In this document: positions 1 through 5,540 of the stretch, piece by piece | How the letters are laid out: every line of letters begins with the position of its first letter | Numbering within the stretch: position 1 is the first letter of the stretch | DNA from: Chloroflexota bacterium | GTDB taxonomy: Bacteria > Chloroflexota > Anaerolineae > 4572-78 | Length of the DNA stretch: 9,369 bases | Reading direction: 5' to 3' | Assembly (NCBI GenBank): GCA_024278725.1 | Contig: JAJRSQ010000109.1 | Location: forward strand, 1 to 9,369 | The notes under the pieces: generated by a model | Seen by the model: only the letters and a program-made list of their open reading frames with translations | Database searches by the model: none | What the model was told of the DNA's origin: nothing | Program-made: the position numbers and the translations under genes

Positions 1-24
1 ACGCTGCAGCGTGCCCCTACAACG
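1..24. repeat. Half of an intergenic palindromic repeat, cut by the window edge
   Basis: Positions 1-12 are a perfect 12-base palindrome (ACGCTGCAGCGT), followed directly by GCCCCTAC. This has the shape of the right half of a long palindrome whose left arm (GTAGGGGC) would lie just outside the window. Elements of the form GTAGGGGC...GCCCCTAC are common between genes in many environmental bacterial genomes, as I recall. What is seen is the 12-base palindrome and the GCCCCTAC flank. The left arm is a prediction. Confidence 0.4.
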
Positions 25-152
25 CCACCGATTTTCGTTAAAACCGGAAGAAAATGCGTAAGAGCGGCTCGCAAATCGCCCCTGCGGCGTGAAATCATGA
101 AAACCGGCAACCTTAAAATTTACTTTGCAACAGCCGTGAAACAAACGATGAA
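25..152. other. Intergenic stretch with no supported gene
   Basis: Plus-strand frame 1 stays open from position 1 to a TGA at 154-156 (51 codons). The translation is rich in Lys, Arg and Thr, has no recognisable motif and runs through the palindrome at 1-12, so it is not called as the tail of a gene. The eight-base word AAAACCGG occurs twice, near 40 and near 100. I see no terminator here. Confidence 0.4.
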
Positions 153-174
153 TTGATTGACAATTGTTCATCAA
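153..174. promoter_or_regulatory. Dyad operator candidate over the toxin-antitoxin -35 box
   Basis: Outer arms TTGAT (153-157) and ATCAA (170-174) and an inner perfect palindrome ACAATTGT (160-167) share one symmetry centre, between 163 and 164. Nine of the eleven base pairs across the dyad match. It covers the whole -35 box and the start of the spacer. Type II antitoxins, alone or with their toxin, commonly repress their own promoter through such sites, so autoregulation is the natural reading. Binding itself is inferred. Confidence 0.5.
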
Positions 175-185
175 ATATTTACAAT
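157..185 (+). promoter_or_regulatory. Promoter of the toxin-antitoxin operon
   Basis: A consensus -35 box TTGACA lies at 157-162 and a TACAAT -10 box (5 of 6 match) at 180-185, separated by exactly 17 bases. Transcription should begin near 192, giving a leader of only about 14 bases. The Shine-Dalgarno sequence GAGGTGA at 194-200 fills most of it, 5 bases before the ATG at 206. The ATG at 164 lies inside the promoter spacer and so cannot be the start codon. Confidence 0.75.
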
Positions 186-205
186 CTCTGTATGAGGTGA
201 ATTTT

Positions 206-430
206 ATGGTTGCCCAAACAATATCGGATTTAAGTATTGACGAACTTAAGTTACTCATTAAAAAAACCGTCGCTGAAACATTGATGGAAATATTGACCGA
301 CCCCGATAGCGGCTATGCGTTACAATCATCCATCGAGGAACAGTTGAAAGAATCATCAATTGCGCTGGAAAACGGTGTCAAAACCATCCCGGCAGATGAA
401 CTAGCGGCTGAATTAGGGTTGGAATGGTAA
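206..430 (+). CDS. Type II antitoxin, partner of the RelE-type toxin
   Basis: Small acidic protein of 74 residues encoded directly upstream of a RelE/ParE-type toxin, with 3 bases between the two genes, so translation is probably coupled. Residues 7-32 look like an amphipathic helix rich in Leu, Ile and Lys. The middle (about 42-54) is another charged helix. The C-terminal segment, with TIPADELAAELGLEW at 60-74, resembles the tail of small antitoxins found beside RelE-family toxins in cyanobacteria and Chloroflexota. I see no clear ribbon-helix-helix or helix-turn-helix, so how it binds DNA is open. The start at 206 is chosen because GAGGTGA sits 5 bases upstream and because the earlier in-frame ATG (164) lies inside the promoter. 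In the usual scheme it neutralises the toxin by direct binding and is degraded under stress. The assignment rests mainly on gene context and tail similarity. Confidence 0.75.
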   Translation: MVAQTISDLSIDELKLLIKKTVAETLMEILTDPDSGYALQSSIEEQLKESSIALENGVKTIPADELAAELGLEW

Positions 431-433
431 TTT

Positions 434-697
434 ATGTATGCCGTTGAATTTCTGCCGGTTGCAAAAGATGATTTGACAGCACTCGACAAACCCATCGCCC
501 AGCGAGTGCTGAAAAAAATCCGTTGGCTGGCAGAAAATTTCGAGCATATTCCCCGACAACCATTAACCGGAAACTGGCAGGGATATTTCAAATTGCGTGT
601 GGGTGATTATCGGATAATCTACACCACCTCCGAACCACCTGCCACGATAATTTTCATCTATCTCATCAAACACCGTCGAGAAGTTTACAAACTTTAA
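434..697 (+). CDS. RelE/ParE superfamily toxin
   Basis: An 87-residue basic protein of the usual length for RelE-family toxins. Its hallmarks are readable in order: an N-terminal strand (YAVEFLPVA, 2-10), two helices spanning roughly 11-37, the core strand pair KLRVGDYRIIY (53-63), and the C-terminal HRREVY (80-85). In RelE-type mRNA interferases, basic residues in the core strands and an Arg plus Tyr near the C-terminus act on the phosphate and nucleophile; here R55, R60, R81 and Y85 are the likely equivalents. It probably cleaves mRNA on the ribosome, although ParE relatives poison gyrase instead and short sequences do not always separate the two. The gene starts 3 bases after the antitoxin stop, has no convincing ribosome binding site of its own, and is probably translated by coupling. 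It ends 10 bases from the convergent glycosyltransferase gene. Confidence 0.9.
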   Translation: MYAVEFLPVAKDDLTALDKPIAQRVLKKIRWLAENFEHIPRQPLTGNWQGYFKLRVGDYRIIYTTSEPPATIIFIYLIKHRREVYKL

Positions 698-707
698 CCC
701 TTTCCCA

Positions 708-1622
708 TCACAACAATTTCAGCAGTGCCCGATGCGCCGCCATGCGTTCGCGGCGGAGGGGGCGTTTGTGCCCGATGAGCCATTTCGCGGCTTCGATGCC
801 CCATTCGAGGGCGGTGGTGGCGCGCAAAAAACGCCGGACACGCCGCGCCGTTCCCGCACCGAACCATTTTTCGGCATACCGGATTTTGCTGCGCTGAAAA
901 CGAATCGCGCGCGCGGAAAGCACCTGCCCGCTCGATTGCCCCTCAAAATGCACCACTTTTGCGGTGGGCAGATAGTGAATCGCCCACCCGGCATTGGCTA
1001 CGCGCCGACACCAGTCCGTCTCTTCAAAATACATGAAAAATGTTTCATCCAGCCCGCCGACCTGCGCCCAGATTTCCCGCCGAAAAAAGAGCGCCGCGCC
1101 CACCAGCCAATCCACGGGCATCGCCCGGTCGGGCGGGGTATCCTCGAAACGGTAGCGGCGCGCGAATCGGTTGCGCGGAAACCATCGTTCCAGCAGGGTG
1201 CTTTCCCACATCATACCGGCGGGGGTGGGGAAACGGCGGCGCGACGATTGCACCGCGCCATTCGCCCACAGCAGTTGCGGTCCCACCACACCAACGGACG
1301 GATTTTCGCGCAGATAATCGCGCAGACGACGCAACGCATCGGGGGCGAGGGTGGTGTCGGGGTTGAGCAGAAAGGCGAATTCGCCGCGTGCGTGCGCCAT
1401 GCCCAAATTGTTGCCGCCGGAAAAGCCGAGGTTTTTCTCGCCGGCGATGAGCGTCACCTGCGGAAACTCGGCGCGCACCATCTCGACACTGCCGTCGGCG
1501 GAGGCGTTGTCCACCACAATCACCTCCGGCGCGGGGTCAATCTCACCGGCAAAAACCGATTGCAGGCAATCGCGCAGGAGGGGTTTCACGTTCCAGTTGA
1601 CAATAACAATTGAAATGGTCAT
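708..1622 (-). CDS. Family 2 glycosyltransferase, rhamnosyltransferase-like
   Basis: A 304-residue cytoplasmic GT-A fold enzyme that transfers a sugar from a nucleotide donor to a cell-surface glycan or lipid-linked acceptor. Visible motifs are the N-terminal strand TISIVIVNWN (2-11), VVDNASADGS (36-45) for nucleotide binding, NLGFSGGNNLGM (64-75), the metal-binding DxD equivalent NPDT (87-90), and the acceptor and catalytic region GGLDETFFMYFEETDW (189-204) with the typical E/D cluster. This pattern matches WbbL/RfbF-type rhamnosyltransferases, but the donor cannot be fixed from sequence alone. The C-terminal 60 residues are strongly basic and helical, which suits docking to the membrane surface. 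No transmembrane segment is evident. The start is the canonical one for the family, although no Shine-Dalgarno sequence precedes it. The gene follows the polyprenyl synthase and a terminator-like hairpin. GDP-D-rhamnose genes lie farther upstream on the same strand and may supply the donor. Confidence 0.92.
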   Translation of the reverse strand: MTISIVIVNWNVKPLLRDCLQSVFAGEIDPAPEVIVVDNASADGSVEMVRAEFPQVTLIAGEKNLGFSGGNNLGMAHARGEFAFLLNPDTTLAPDALRRLRDYLRENPSVGVVGPQLLWANGAVQSSRRRFPTPAGMMWESTLLERWFPRNRFARRYRFEDTPPDRAMPVDWLVGAALFFRREIWAQVGGLDETFFMYFEETDWCRRVANAGWAIHYLPTAKVVHFEGQSSGQVLSARAIRFQRSKIRYAEKWFGAGTARRVRRFLRATTALEWGIEAAKWLIGHKRPLRRERMAAHRALLKLL

Positions 1623-1627
1623 AGGGC

Positions 1628-1685
1628 AAAAAAGAAGCAGGAAGCAAGCAACAACGGCGAAGTCTGCCTTCCGATGCTGCCTGCT
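1628..1685 (-). terminator. Terminator-like hairpin after the polyprenyl synthase
   Basis: Read on the minus strand, arms at 1685-1675 and 1646-1636 (AGCAGGCAGCA and TGCTTCCTGCT) pair at 10 of 11 positions around a 28-base loop. They are followed by TC and six T residues (1633-1628). The loop contains a smaller GAAG/CTTC hairpin (1671-1659). It lies 22 bases after the synthase stop codon and ends 5 bases before the glycosyltransferase ATG. The large loop makes it weaker than a textbook terminator, and it may only attenuate read-through. Confidence 0.45.
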
Positions 1686-1706
1686 CCCTGCTGCTGTCTC
1701 CGGTGG

Positions 1707-2684
1707 CTAAATGTCGCGCGCGACGGCGTAATCGGCGATGTGTGCCAACGCCTGCCGGTACTGATTATCCGGCAACGGTTTGAGGGCGTCTTTTGCCTGC
1801 TCGGCGAATCGTCGCGCTTCGTCCAGCGCCTGCTTCAAACACCCGGCATCGCGGATTTCCGCAGCCACCGATTGAATCTCTTCATTGGTGGGATAGCGGC
1901 GGGCGACGGCTTTCAAAATAATCGGATGGTCGGGGTGTGATTCCAAAAAGATGAGCGCGGGAAGGGTCGCAATGCCCTGCCGCAAATCGTTGGCAACCGG
2001 CTTGCCGAGCCGCTCTTCATCCCCCTGAAAATCGAGGATGTCATCCATCACCTGAAATGCCATCCCCAAATAATACCCGTAATCGTTGAGGTCTTGGATG
2101 AGCGTTTCGGGTAATTTCGCCAGAATGCCTCCCATTTTCGCGGCGGCGGCGAACAGTGAGGCGGTTTTGGCGTAAATGCGCCGGTGATATTCTTCCAGCG
2201 TGGGTGGGGTGGCATCGTGTCCGTTGTTGAAAAGCTGTTGCAGTTCGCCATTGACGATGGTGGAGAGGGTGGCGGCGAACACTTTTACAATCCGCACCGA
2301 ATCGGTTTCGGCGGCGAGACTGGCGGAACGGGAGAACATGTAATCGCCGGTGAGGATGGTTGCGCCGGGCGACCATTTGGCGTTGAGAGTGGGGCTTCCG
2401 CGCCGAAAGAGGGCGTTGTCAATCAAATCATCATGCACGAGGGTGGCGGTGTGGAGCATCTCCACCGCCGCCGCCAGCGACACGGCTTTGTCTGTATCGG
2501 TGGGCTGAAACCGCGTTGCCAACAAGGTGATGATGGGGCGCAGCCGTTTGCCGCCCGCTTGCACCAGATAGTCTATCGCCTCGGCGAGGGTTTCATTATC
2601 GTCACCAACAAACTGGCGCATTCTCGCTTCAACGCGGGTCAAATCTTCCGCTACCAGGTCGTGTATCCCTGCCGTTGTAATCAT
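1707..2684 (-). CDS. Trans-polyprenyl diphosphate synthase (long-chain type)
   Basis: A 325-residue prenyltransferase that extends an allylic diphosphate with isopentenyl diphosphate units, probably to make the side chain of menaquinone or ubiquinone. Landmarks are GGKRLRP (44-50) for substrate phosphate binding, the first aspartate-rich motif DDLID (85-89) followed by RR at 94-95, and the second aspartate-rich motif DDILD (214-218). The residues four and five places before the first motif are Thr and Ala, small rather than aromatic. In this family that leaves room for a long product (about C30-C50), unlike farnesyl or geranylgeranyl synthases, so it resembles IspB/HepT-type enzymes. The exact chain length cannot be told. 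The gene follows tatD by 56 bases; AGAGGT lies about 12 bases before the ATG, a rather distant ribosome binding site. It is probably transcribed from the tatD promoter. Confidence 0.93.
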   Translation of the reverse strand: MITTAGIHDLVAEDLTRVEARMRQFVGDDNETLAEAIDYLVQAGGKRLRPIITLLATRFQPTDTDKAVSLAAAVEMLHTATLVHDDLIDNALFRRGSPTLNAKWSPGATILTGDYMFSRSASLAAETDSVRIVKVFAATLSTIVNGELQQLFNNGHDATPPTLEEYHRRIYAKTASLFAAAAKMGGILAKLPETLIQDLNDYGYYLGMAFQVMDDILDFQGDEERLGKPVANDLRQGIATLPALIFLESHPDHPIILKAVARRYPTNEEIQSVAAEIRDAGCLKQALDEARRFAEQAKDALKPLPDNQYRQALAHIADYAVARDI

Positions 2685-2740
2685 TATTATTCTATACCTC
2701 TTTTTAATTCAAGTTCGCACTCTTTGGATACCGCTCCAAC

Positions 2741-3532
2741 TTATGGCGGCAGATTAAAAAACAATTCCGTATTTCTGGTGAGTTGTGCCGCCACAGCCGC
2801 GGCATCCTGCGCTTTCAGTGCGGCGATTTTCTGCGCCACCAGCACCACCCGCGCCGGTTCATTTCGTTTCCCCCGGAAAGGGTGCGGCGAAAGAAAGGGG
2901 GCGTCGGTTTCCGGCAGAATGTTTTCCAGCGGTGTTTGTCGCACCACTTCCGGCAGAAATCGCGGATTTTTGAAGGTGACCGGTCCGCCGATGCCGAGCG
3001 AAAAGCCCAGCGTCACCGCTTCCGCCGCCATTGCCGCATCGCCGCTGAAGGCGTGCAACACCAATGGCGGATGGTCGCCCGCCGTTGCCCATTGCCGCAG
3101 AATTGCCATCGTGTCGGCGGCGGCATCACGCTGGTGGATGATGACCGGCAATTGCAGGGATGTCGCCAGCGCGAGCTGGGCTTCGAGGGCGCGGTATTGC
3201 GCCGCTTTCGGGGCACGGTCGCGGTAAAAATCCAACCCGATTTCACCGATTGCCACCACCGCGTCATCCTGCGCCAGCGCCGACAGTTCCGCCAGGAGAT
3301 CATCGGTGACGGTGGGTGCGTCGTATGGGTGGACGCCAATCGCGGCGAAAACTCCGGTGTGCGTGTGTGCCATCTCGATGGCGCGCTTGCTGCTGCTCAG
3401 GTCGGTGCTGGGGTTCACCAGCCGGGTTACCCCCGCCCGGCGCGCCCGTTCCAGCACCGCTTCGCGGTCATCATCGAATTGTTGCAGGTCAATATGGCAA
3501 TGAGAATCAATCAACTGCACCGAAGCCACCAT
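2741..3532 (-). CDS. tatD: TatD family metal-dependent deoxyribonuclease
   Basis: A 263-residue TIM-barrel metal hydrolase of the amidohydrolase superfamily. All expected metal ligands are present in order: DSHCHID (9-15, H11 and H13), GVHPYDA (66-72, H68), GEIGLDFYRD (96-105, E97 and D101), IIHQRDA (131-137, H133), HAFSG (160-164, H160) and ETDAPFLSP (208-216, D210). Characterised members are 3'-5' exonucleases that act on single-stranded DNA or RNA and have been linked to DNA repair and fragmentation, though cellular roles vary. Despite the name it has no role in Tat secretion. The ATG at 3532 is followed by GTG codons at positions 2 and 5 of the reading frame, so the start could be a few codons later; no Shine-Dalgarno sequence is visible before any of them. 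A strong promoter lies 10 bases upstream of the first ATG, implying a nearly leaderless message. Confidence 0.95.
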   Translation of the reverse strand: MVASVQLIDSHCHIDLQQFDDDREAVLERARRAGVTRLVNPSTDLSSSKRAIEMAHTHTGVFAAIGVHPYDAPTVTDDLLAELSALAQDDAVVAIGEIGLDFYRDRAPKAAQYRALEAQLALATSLQLPVIIHQRDAAADTMAILRQWATAGDHPPLVLHAFSGDAAMAAEAVTLGFSLGIGGPVTFKNPRFLPEVVRQTPLENILPETDAPFLSPHPFRGKRNEPARVVLVAQKIAALKAQDAAAVAAQLTRNTELFFNLPP

Positions 3533-3548
3533 TTTTCACAATGGTCAC

Positions 3549-3577
3549 AGTATACCAAACTCAAAAAAGGTTGGCAA
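3549..3577 (-). promoter_or_regulatory. Promoter for tatD
   Basis: On the minus strand a -35 box TTGCCA (3577-3572, 5 of 6) and a -10 box TATACT (3554-3549, 5 of 6) are separated by exactly 17 bases. Transcription should start near 3542, about 10 bases before the tatD ATG. The promoter fills most of the 62-base gap after the DUF1624 gene, so tatD and the polyprenyl synthase probably form their own transcription unit. Confidence 0.65.
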
Positions 3578-3594
3578 TAATACGGAGAGATAAT

Positions 3595-4356
3595 CTACGG
3601 CAGGGTGGCAATCCCCATAATAAATAGAATTGTCAATAAGATGGGCTGTTGCAACAAATACAGCGCCAGCGAGTGTTTGCCCAAAAAGGTCATCACGCGC
3701 ACGGGCAACCAATGCGAAATATCCGGCAGGGCAAAAGCGGGTTTCCCGTCAGGATAGGCTATCTGCCCCACAAAAACACCGAGCAATGCCACGCCCGTCC
3801 ACGGGAAAACGGGATAATAATCCACCATATAGCGCCCGTATTGCATCACGCCCGCCCACAAAAACCACGGTTCGGGAATGACGATGCCCTTCACTGCCGC
3901 CCCAATGGCGATGAAAATCAGCCCCGCCAGCAGGCTCAGCCACTTTCGGCGCACAAAGGGATACGCAATGACAACCGATGTGCCGATGAGGTGCAAAATG
4001 CCGAAAACCACATAACCTTCATCGAAGACGAAATAAGTGACGACCGTGACGAGCATCCCCCAGCCGAAAATTTGCAGTCCGCGCCGGAAATATCTCGGAA
4101 ATTGGTGGGGATTGCCCGTTTTGGCAAGCACCCGATTGTAGCTGATGGTGAGCGAGACACCCATCACAAATAAAAATGTGCTGGCAATGGCATAGGCGAA
4201 ATAATGCCAAAAACCGGACAGCATATCAACTTGAACAACGCCGAAATAATCCAAATCCCACATAAGGTGATAATAGACCATGGTGATGATGGCGAGGGCG
4301 CGCAGGCTGTCAACCAGCCAGTAACGGCGGGGAGGGGTAGAAAGTTGTTGAGTCAT
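3595..4356 (-). CDS. DUF1624 / heparan-alpha-glucosaminide N-acetyltransferase-like membrane protein
   Basis: A 253-residue polytopic membrane protein. The N-terminal signature RYWLVDSLRALAI (11-23) followed by MVYYHLMWDLDYFG (26-39, with H30 and D34) is that of the DUF1624/HGSNAT-like family, whose members move acetyl groups across the membrane onto sugars. About seven or eight hydrophobic segments can be read, near 18-33, 50-70, 95-112, 115-134, 139-156, 163-172, 183-200 and 230-250. A conserved internal His sits in FGILHLIG (118-125, H122). The closing motif reads GKHSLALYLLQQP (226-238), where relatives often have HQP, so one conserved His appears replaced by Gln. The substrate is unknown; a cell-surface glycan is a reasonable guess given nearby sugar genes. 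GGAAG lies 8 bases before the ATG. The gene starts just after the terminator that follows gmd. Confidence 0.85.
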   Translation of the reverse strand: MTQQLSTPPRRYWLVDSLRALAIITMVYYHLMWDLDYFGVVQVDMLSGFWHYFAYAIASTFLFVMGVSLTISYNRVLAKTGNPHQFPRYFRRGLQIFGWGMLVTVVTYFVFDEGYVVFGILHLIGTSVVIAYPFVRRKWLSLLAGLIFIAIGAAVKGIVIPEPWFLWAGVMQYGRYMVDYYPVFPWTGVALLGVFVGQIAYPDGKPAFALPDISHWLPVRVMTFLGKHSLALYLLQQPILLTILFIMGIATLP

Positions 4357-4369
4357 AGGTTATTCTTCC

Positions 4370-4427
4370 AAAAAAATAAAGGATGTACTCCGCAATAGCT
4401 GGTATTGTACGGAGACATCCTCTTTTT
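4370..4427. terminator. Bidirectional Rho-independent terminator after gmd
   Basis: GGATGT-A-CTCCG (4381-4392) pairs with CGGAG-ACATCC (4410-4420), leaving one bulged A. The stem continues with CAATA (4393-4397) against TATTG (4403-4407), giving a five-base loop and a TA bulge. On the minus strand the stem is followed by TTTATTTTTTT (4380-4370), a strong termination tract for gmd. On the plus strand TCTTTTT (4421-4427) follows. It lies 27 bases after the gmd stop codon. Confidence 0.85.
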
Positions 4428-4430
4428 CAA
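4404..4430 (-). promoter_or_regulatory. Possible promoter for the DUF1624 gene inside the gmd terminator
   Basis: On the minus strand TTGAAA (4430-4425, 5 of 6) and TACAAT (4409-4404, 5 of 6) are separated by 15 bases, two short of the optimum. Transcription would begin near 4397, inside the hairpin, so this transcript would lack the first arm and could not form the terminator. The short spacer keeps confidence low. Confidence 0.3.
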
Positions 4431-4446
4431 AAACGATATGGACTGT

Positions 4447-5424
4447 TTAGCCCTGCATCTCTTTTTTCACTTCAATCAAATCTGCGTCCACCATCATTTT
4501 GATGAGGTCTTCAAAGCTGACTTTCCGCTCCCAGCCCAGCTTTTTGAATGCTTTCGTCGGGTCGCCAATCAGCAGGTCAACTTCGGCGGGGCGGTAGAAT
4601 TTGGGGTCAACCACCACATAATCTTCCCAATTCAGCCCGACATGGCTGAACGCCACTGCGCACAATTCGCGGACGGCGTGCGTTTCGCCACTGGCAATCA
4701 CAAAATCGTCGGGGGCGTCCTGCTGGAGCATCAGCCACATGGCATGGACGTAATCACCGGCGAAGCCCCAATCGCGGCGAGCATCCAGATTGCCCAAATG
4801 GACATCTTTCTGCAACCCAAGTTTGATGCGCGCCACAGCGCGAGTCACTTGTCGGGTGACAAATTCCGTGCCCCGGCGCGGAGATTCGTGGTTGAACAGA
4901 ATCCCGGAGCAGGCATACATGTCGTAACTTTCGCGGTAGTTGATGGTAATCCAATGCCCGTACAGCTTCGCCACGCCATAGGGACTACGCGGGTAGAACG
5001 GCGTATCTTCGGTTTGGGGTACGGCTTGCACCTTGCCGAACATTTCGCTGGTGGAGGCTTGGTAGAAGCGGATTTTCGGGTTCACAATGCGGATGGCATC
5101 CAGCACGCGCGTCACGCCCAGCGCGGTGAATTCGCCGGTCAGCACGGGTTGATTCCATGAGGTGGGCACAAAAGATTGCGCCGCCAGATTGTAAACTTCT
5201 TCGGGCTGATATTCATTCAGAATATCAATGAGTGACATTTGGTCGAGCAAATCGCCCTGCACCAAATCAATATCGTCCTGAATATGGGTCAATCGGGCGA
5301 AGTTCGTGGTGCTGGTGCGACGAACCATCCCCACCACGCGGTAGCCTTTTTCCAACAAAAGCTCCGCCAAATACGAACCGTCCTGCCCGGTGATGCCGGT
5401 AATCAAGGCTGTTTTTTGGGTCAT
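4447..5424 (-). CDS. gmd: GDP-mannose 4,6-dehydratase
   Basis: A 325-residue short-chain dehydrogenase/reductase of the extended NDP-sugar type. It converts GDP-D-mannose to GDP-4-keto-6-deoxy-D-mannose with bound NADP(H), the first step toward GDP-D-rhamnose, GDP-L-fucose and related sugars. Visible landmarks are the Rossmann motif TGITGQDG (9-16), YNLAAQSFVPTSW (78-90), the catalytic region QASTSEMFG (122-130, with T125 and E127), the YxxxK pair Y149/K153 in SPYGVAK, the GDP-mannose-binding NHESPRRG (178-185), and GNLDARRDWGFAGDYV (211-226). Length and motifs match bacterial Gmd throughout. The start at 5424 is chosen over the upstream in-frame ATG at 5484 because a strong AAAGGAGT (5440-5433) lies 8 bases before it and because the family begins just there. 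The reductase gene rmd lies directly upstream on the same strand. Confidence 0.97.
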   Translation of the reverse strand: MTQKTALITGITGQDGSYLAELLLEKGYRVVGMVRRTSTTNFARLTHIQDDIDLVQGDLLDQMSLIDILNEYQPEEVYNLAAQSFVPTSWNQPVLTGEFTALGVTRVLDAIRIVNPKIRFYQASTSEMFGKVQAVPQTEDTPFYPRSPYGVAKLYGHWITINYRESYDMYACSGILFNHESPRRGTEFVTRQVTRAVARIKLGLQKDVHLGNLDARRDWGFAGDYVHAMWLMLQQDAPDDFVIASGETHAVRELCAVAFSHVGLNWEDYVVVDPKFYRPAEVDLLIGDPTKAFKKLGWERKVSFEDLIKMMVDADLIEVKKEMQG

Positions 5425-5468
5425 GAAACTGTACTCCTTTGAGATGTCAAAATACGAATTGTTTGATA

Positions 5469-5492
5469 GTGGCGCATGCCACATCCATTATA
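5469..5492 (-). promoter_or_regulatory. Possible gmd promoter element with a dyad at the start site
   Basis: On the minus strand a perfect TATAAT (5492-5487) lies 62 bases before the gmd start codon. No good -35 box stands 15-18 bases upstream, so it would need help from an activator or is weak. Near the expected transcription start is the inverted repeat GTGGC-GCAT-GCCAC (5469-5482), a possible regulator site. Confidence 0.35.
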
Positions 5493-5502
5493 TATGAAAC
5501 GC

Positions 5503-5519
5503 GCCGAAATTTATTCGGC
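5503..5519. repeat. Short hairpin between rmd and gmd
   Basis: GCCGAA (5503-5508) and TTCGGC (5514-5519) form a perfect 6-base stem with a 5-base loop, 22 bases after the rmd stop codon. On the minus strand it is followed by GCGTTTCAT rather than a run of T, so it is not a clear terminator. It could protect or process the rmd message. Confidence 0.4.
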
Positions 5520-5540
5520 AATTTGCCCTAATTTTGCAAA

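Noticed and set aside
1..156. Open frame 1 from the window start to TGA at 154, as the tail of an upstream gene
   Set aside because: The 51-codon translation has no motif, biased composition, and runs through a perfect intergenic-type palindrome; it reads as non-coding.
681..694. AAGTTT-AC-AAACTT inverted repeat at the end of the toxin gene as a terminator
   Set aside because: The stem is all weak pairs but two, the loop would be only two bases, and no T-tract follows; it also lies in coding sequence.
732..1613. Long plus-strand open frame of 293 codons opposite the glycosyltransferase
   Set aside because: It is a shadow of the minus-strand gene, which has full family motifs. The shadow translation is rich in Arg, Gly, His and Pro and shows no domain.
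2184..3227. Long plus-strand open frame of 347 codons across the polyprenyl synthase and tatD
   Set aside because: It spans two well-identified genes on the opposite strand plus their spacer, with low-complexity Ala/Gly/Ser translation. Coding on the minus strand explains it.
3536..3548. TGTGA motifs in the tatD leader as a CRP-type site
   Set aside because: The two TGTGA copies are direct repeats four bases apart, not the inverted TGTGA-N6-TCACA form that a CRP dimer needs.
4405..5160. Plus-strand open frame of 251 codons opposite gmd
   Set aside because: Shadow of gmd; it starts inside the terminator and has no recognisable domain or ribosome binding site.
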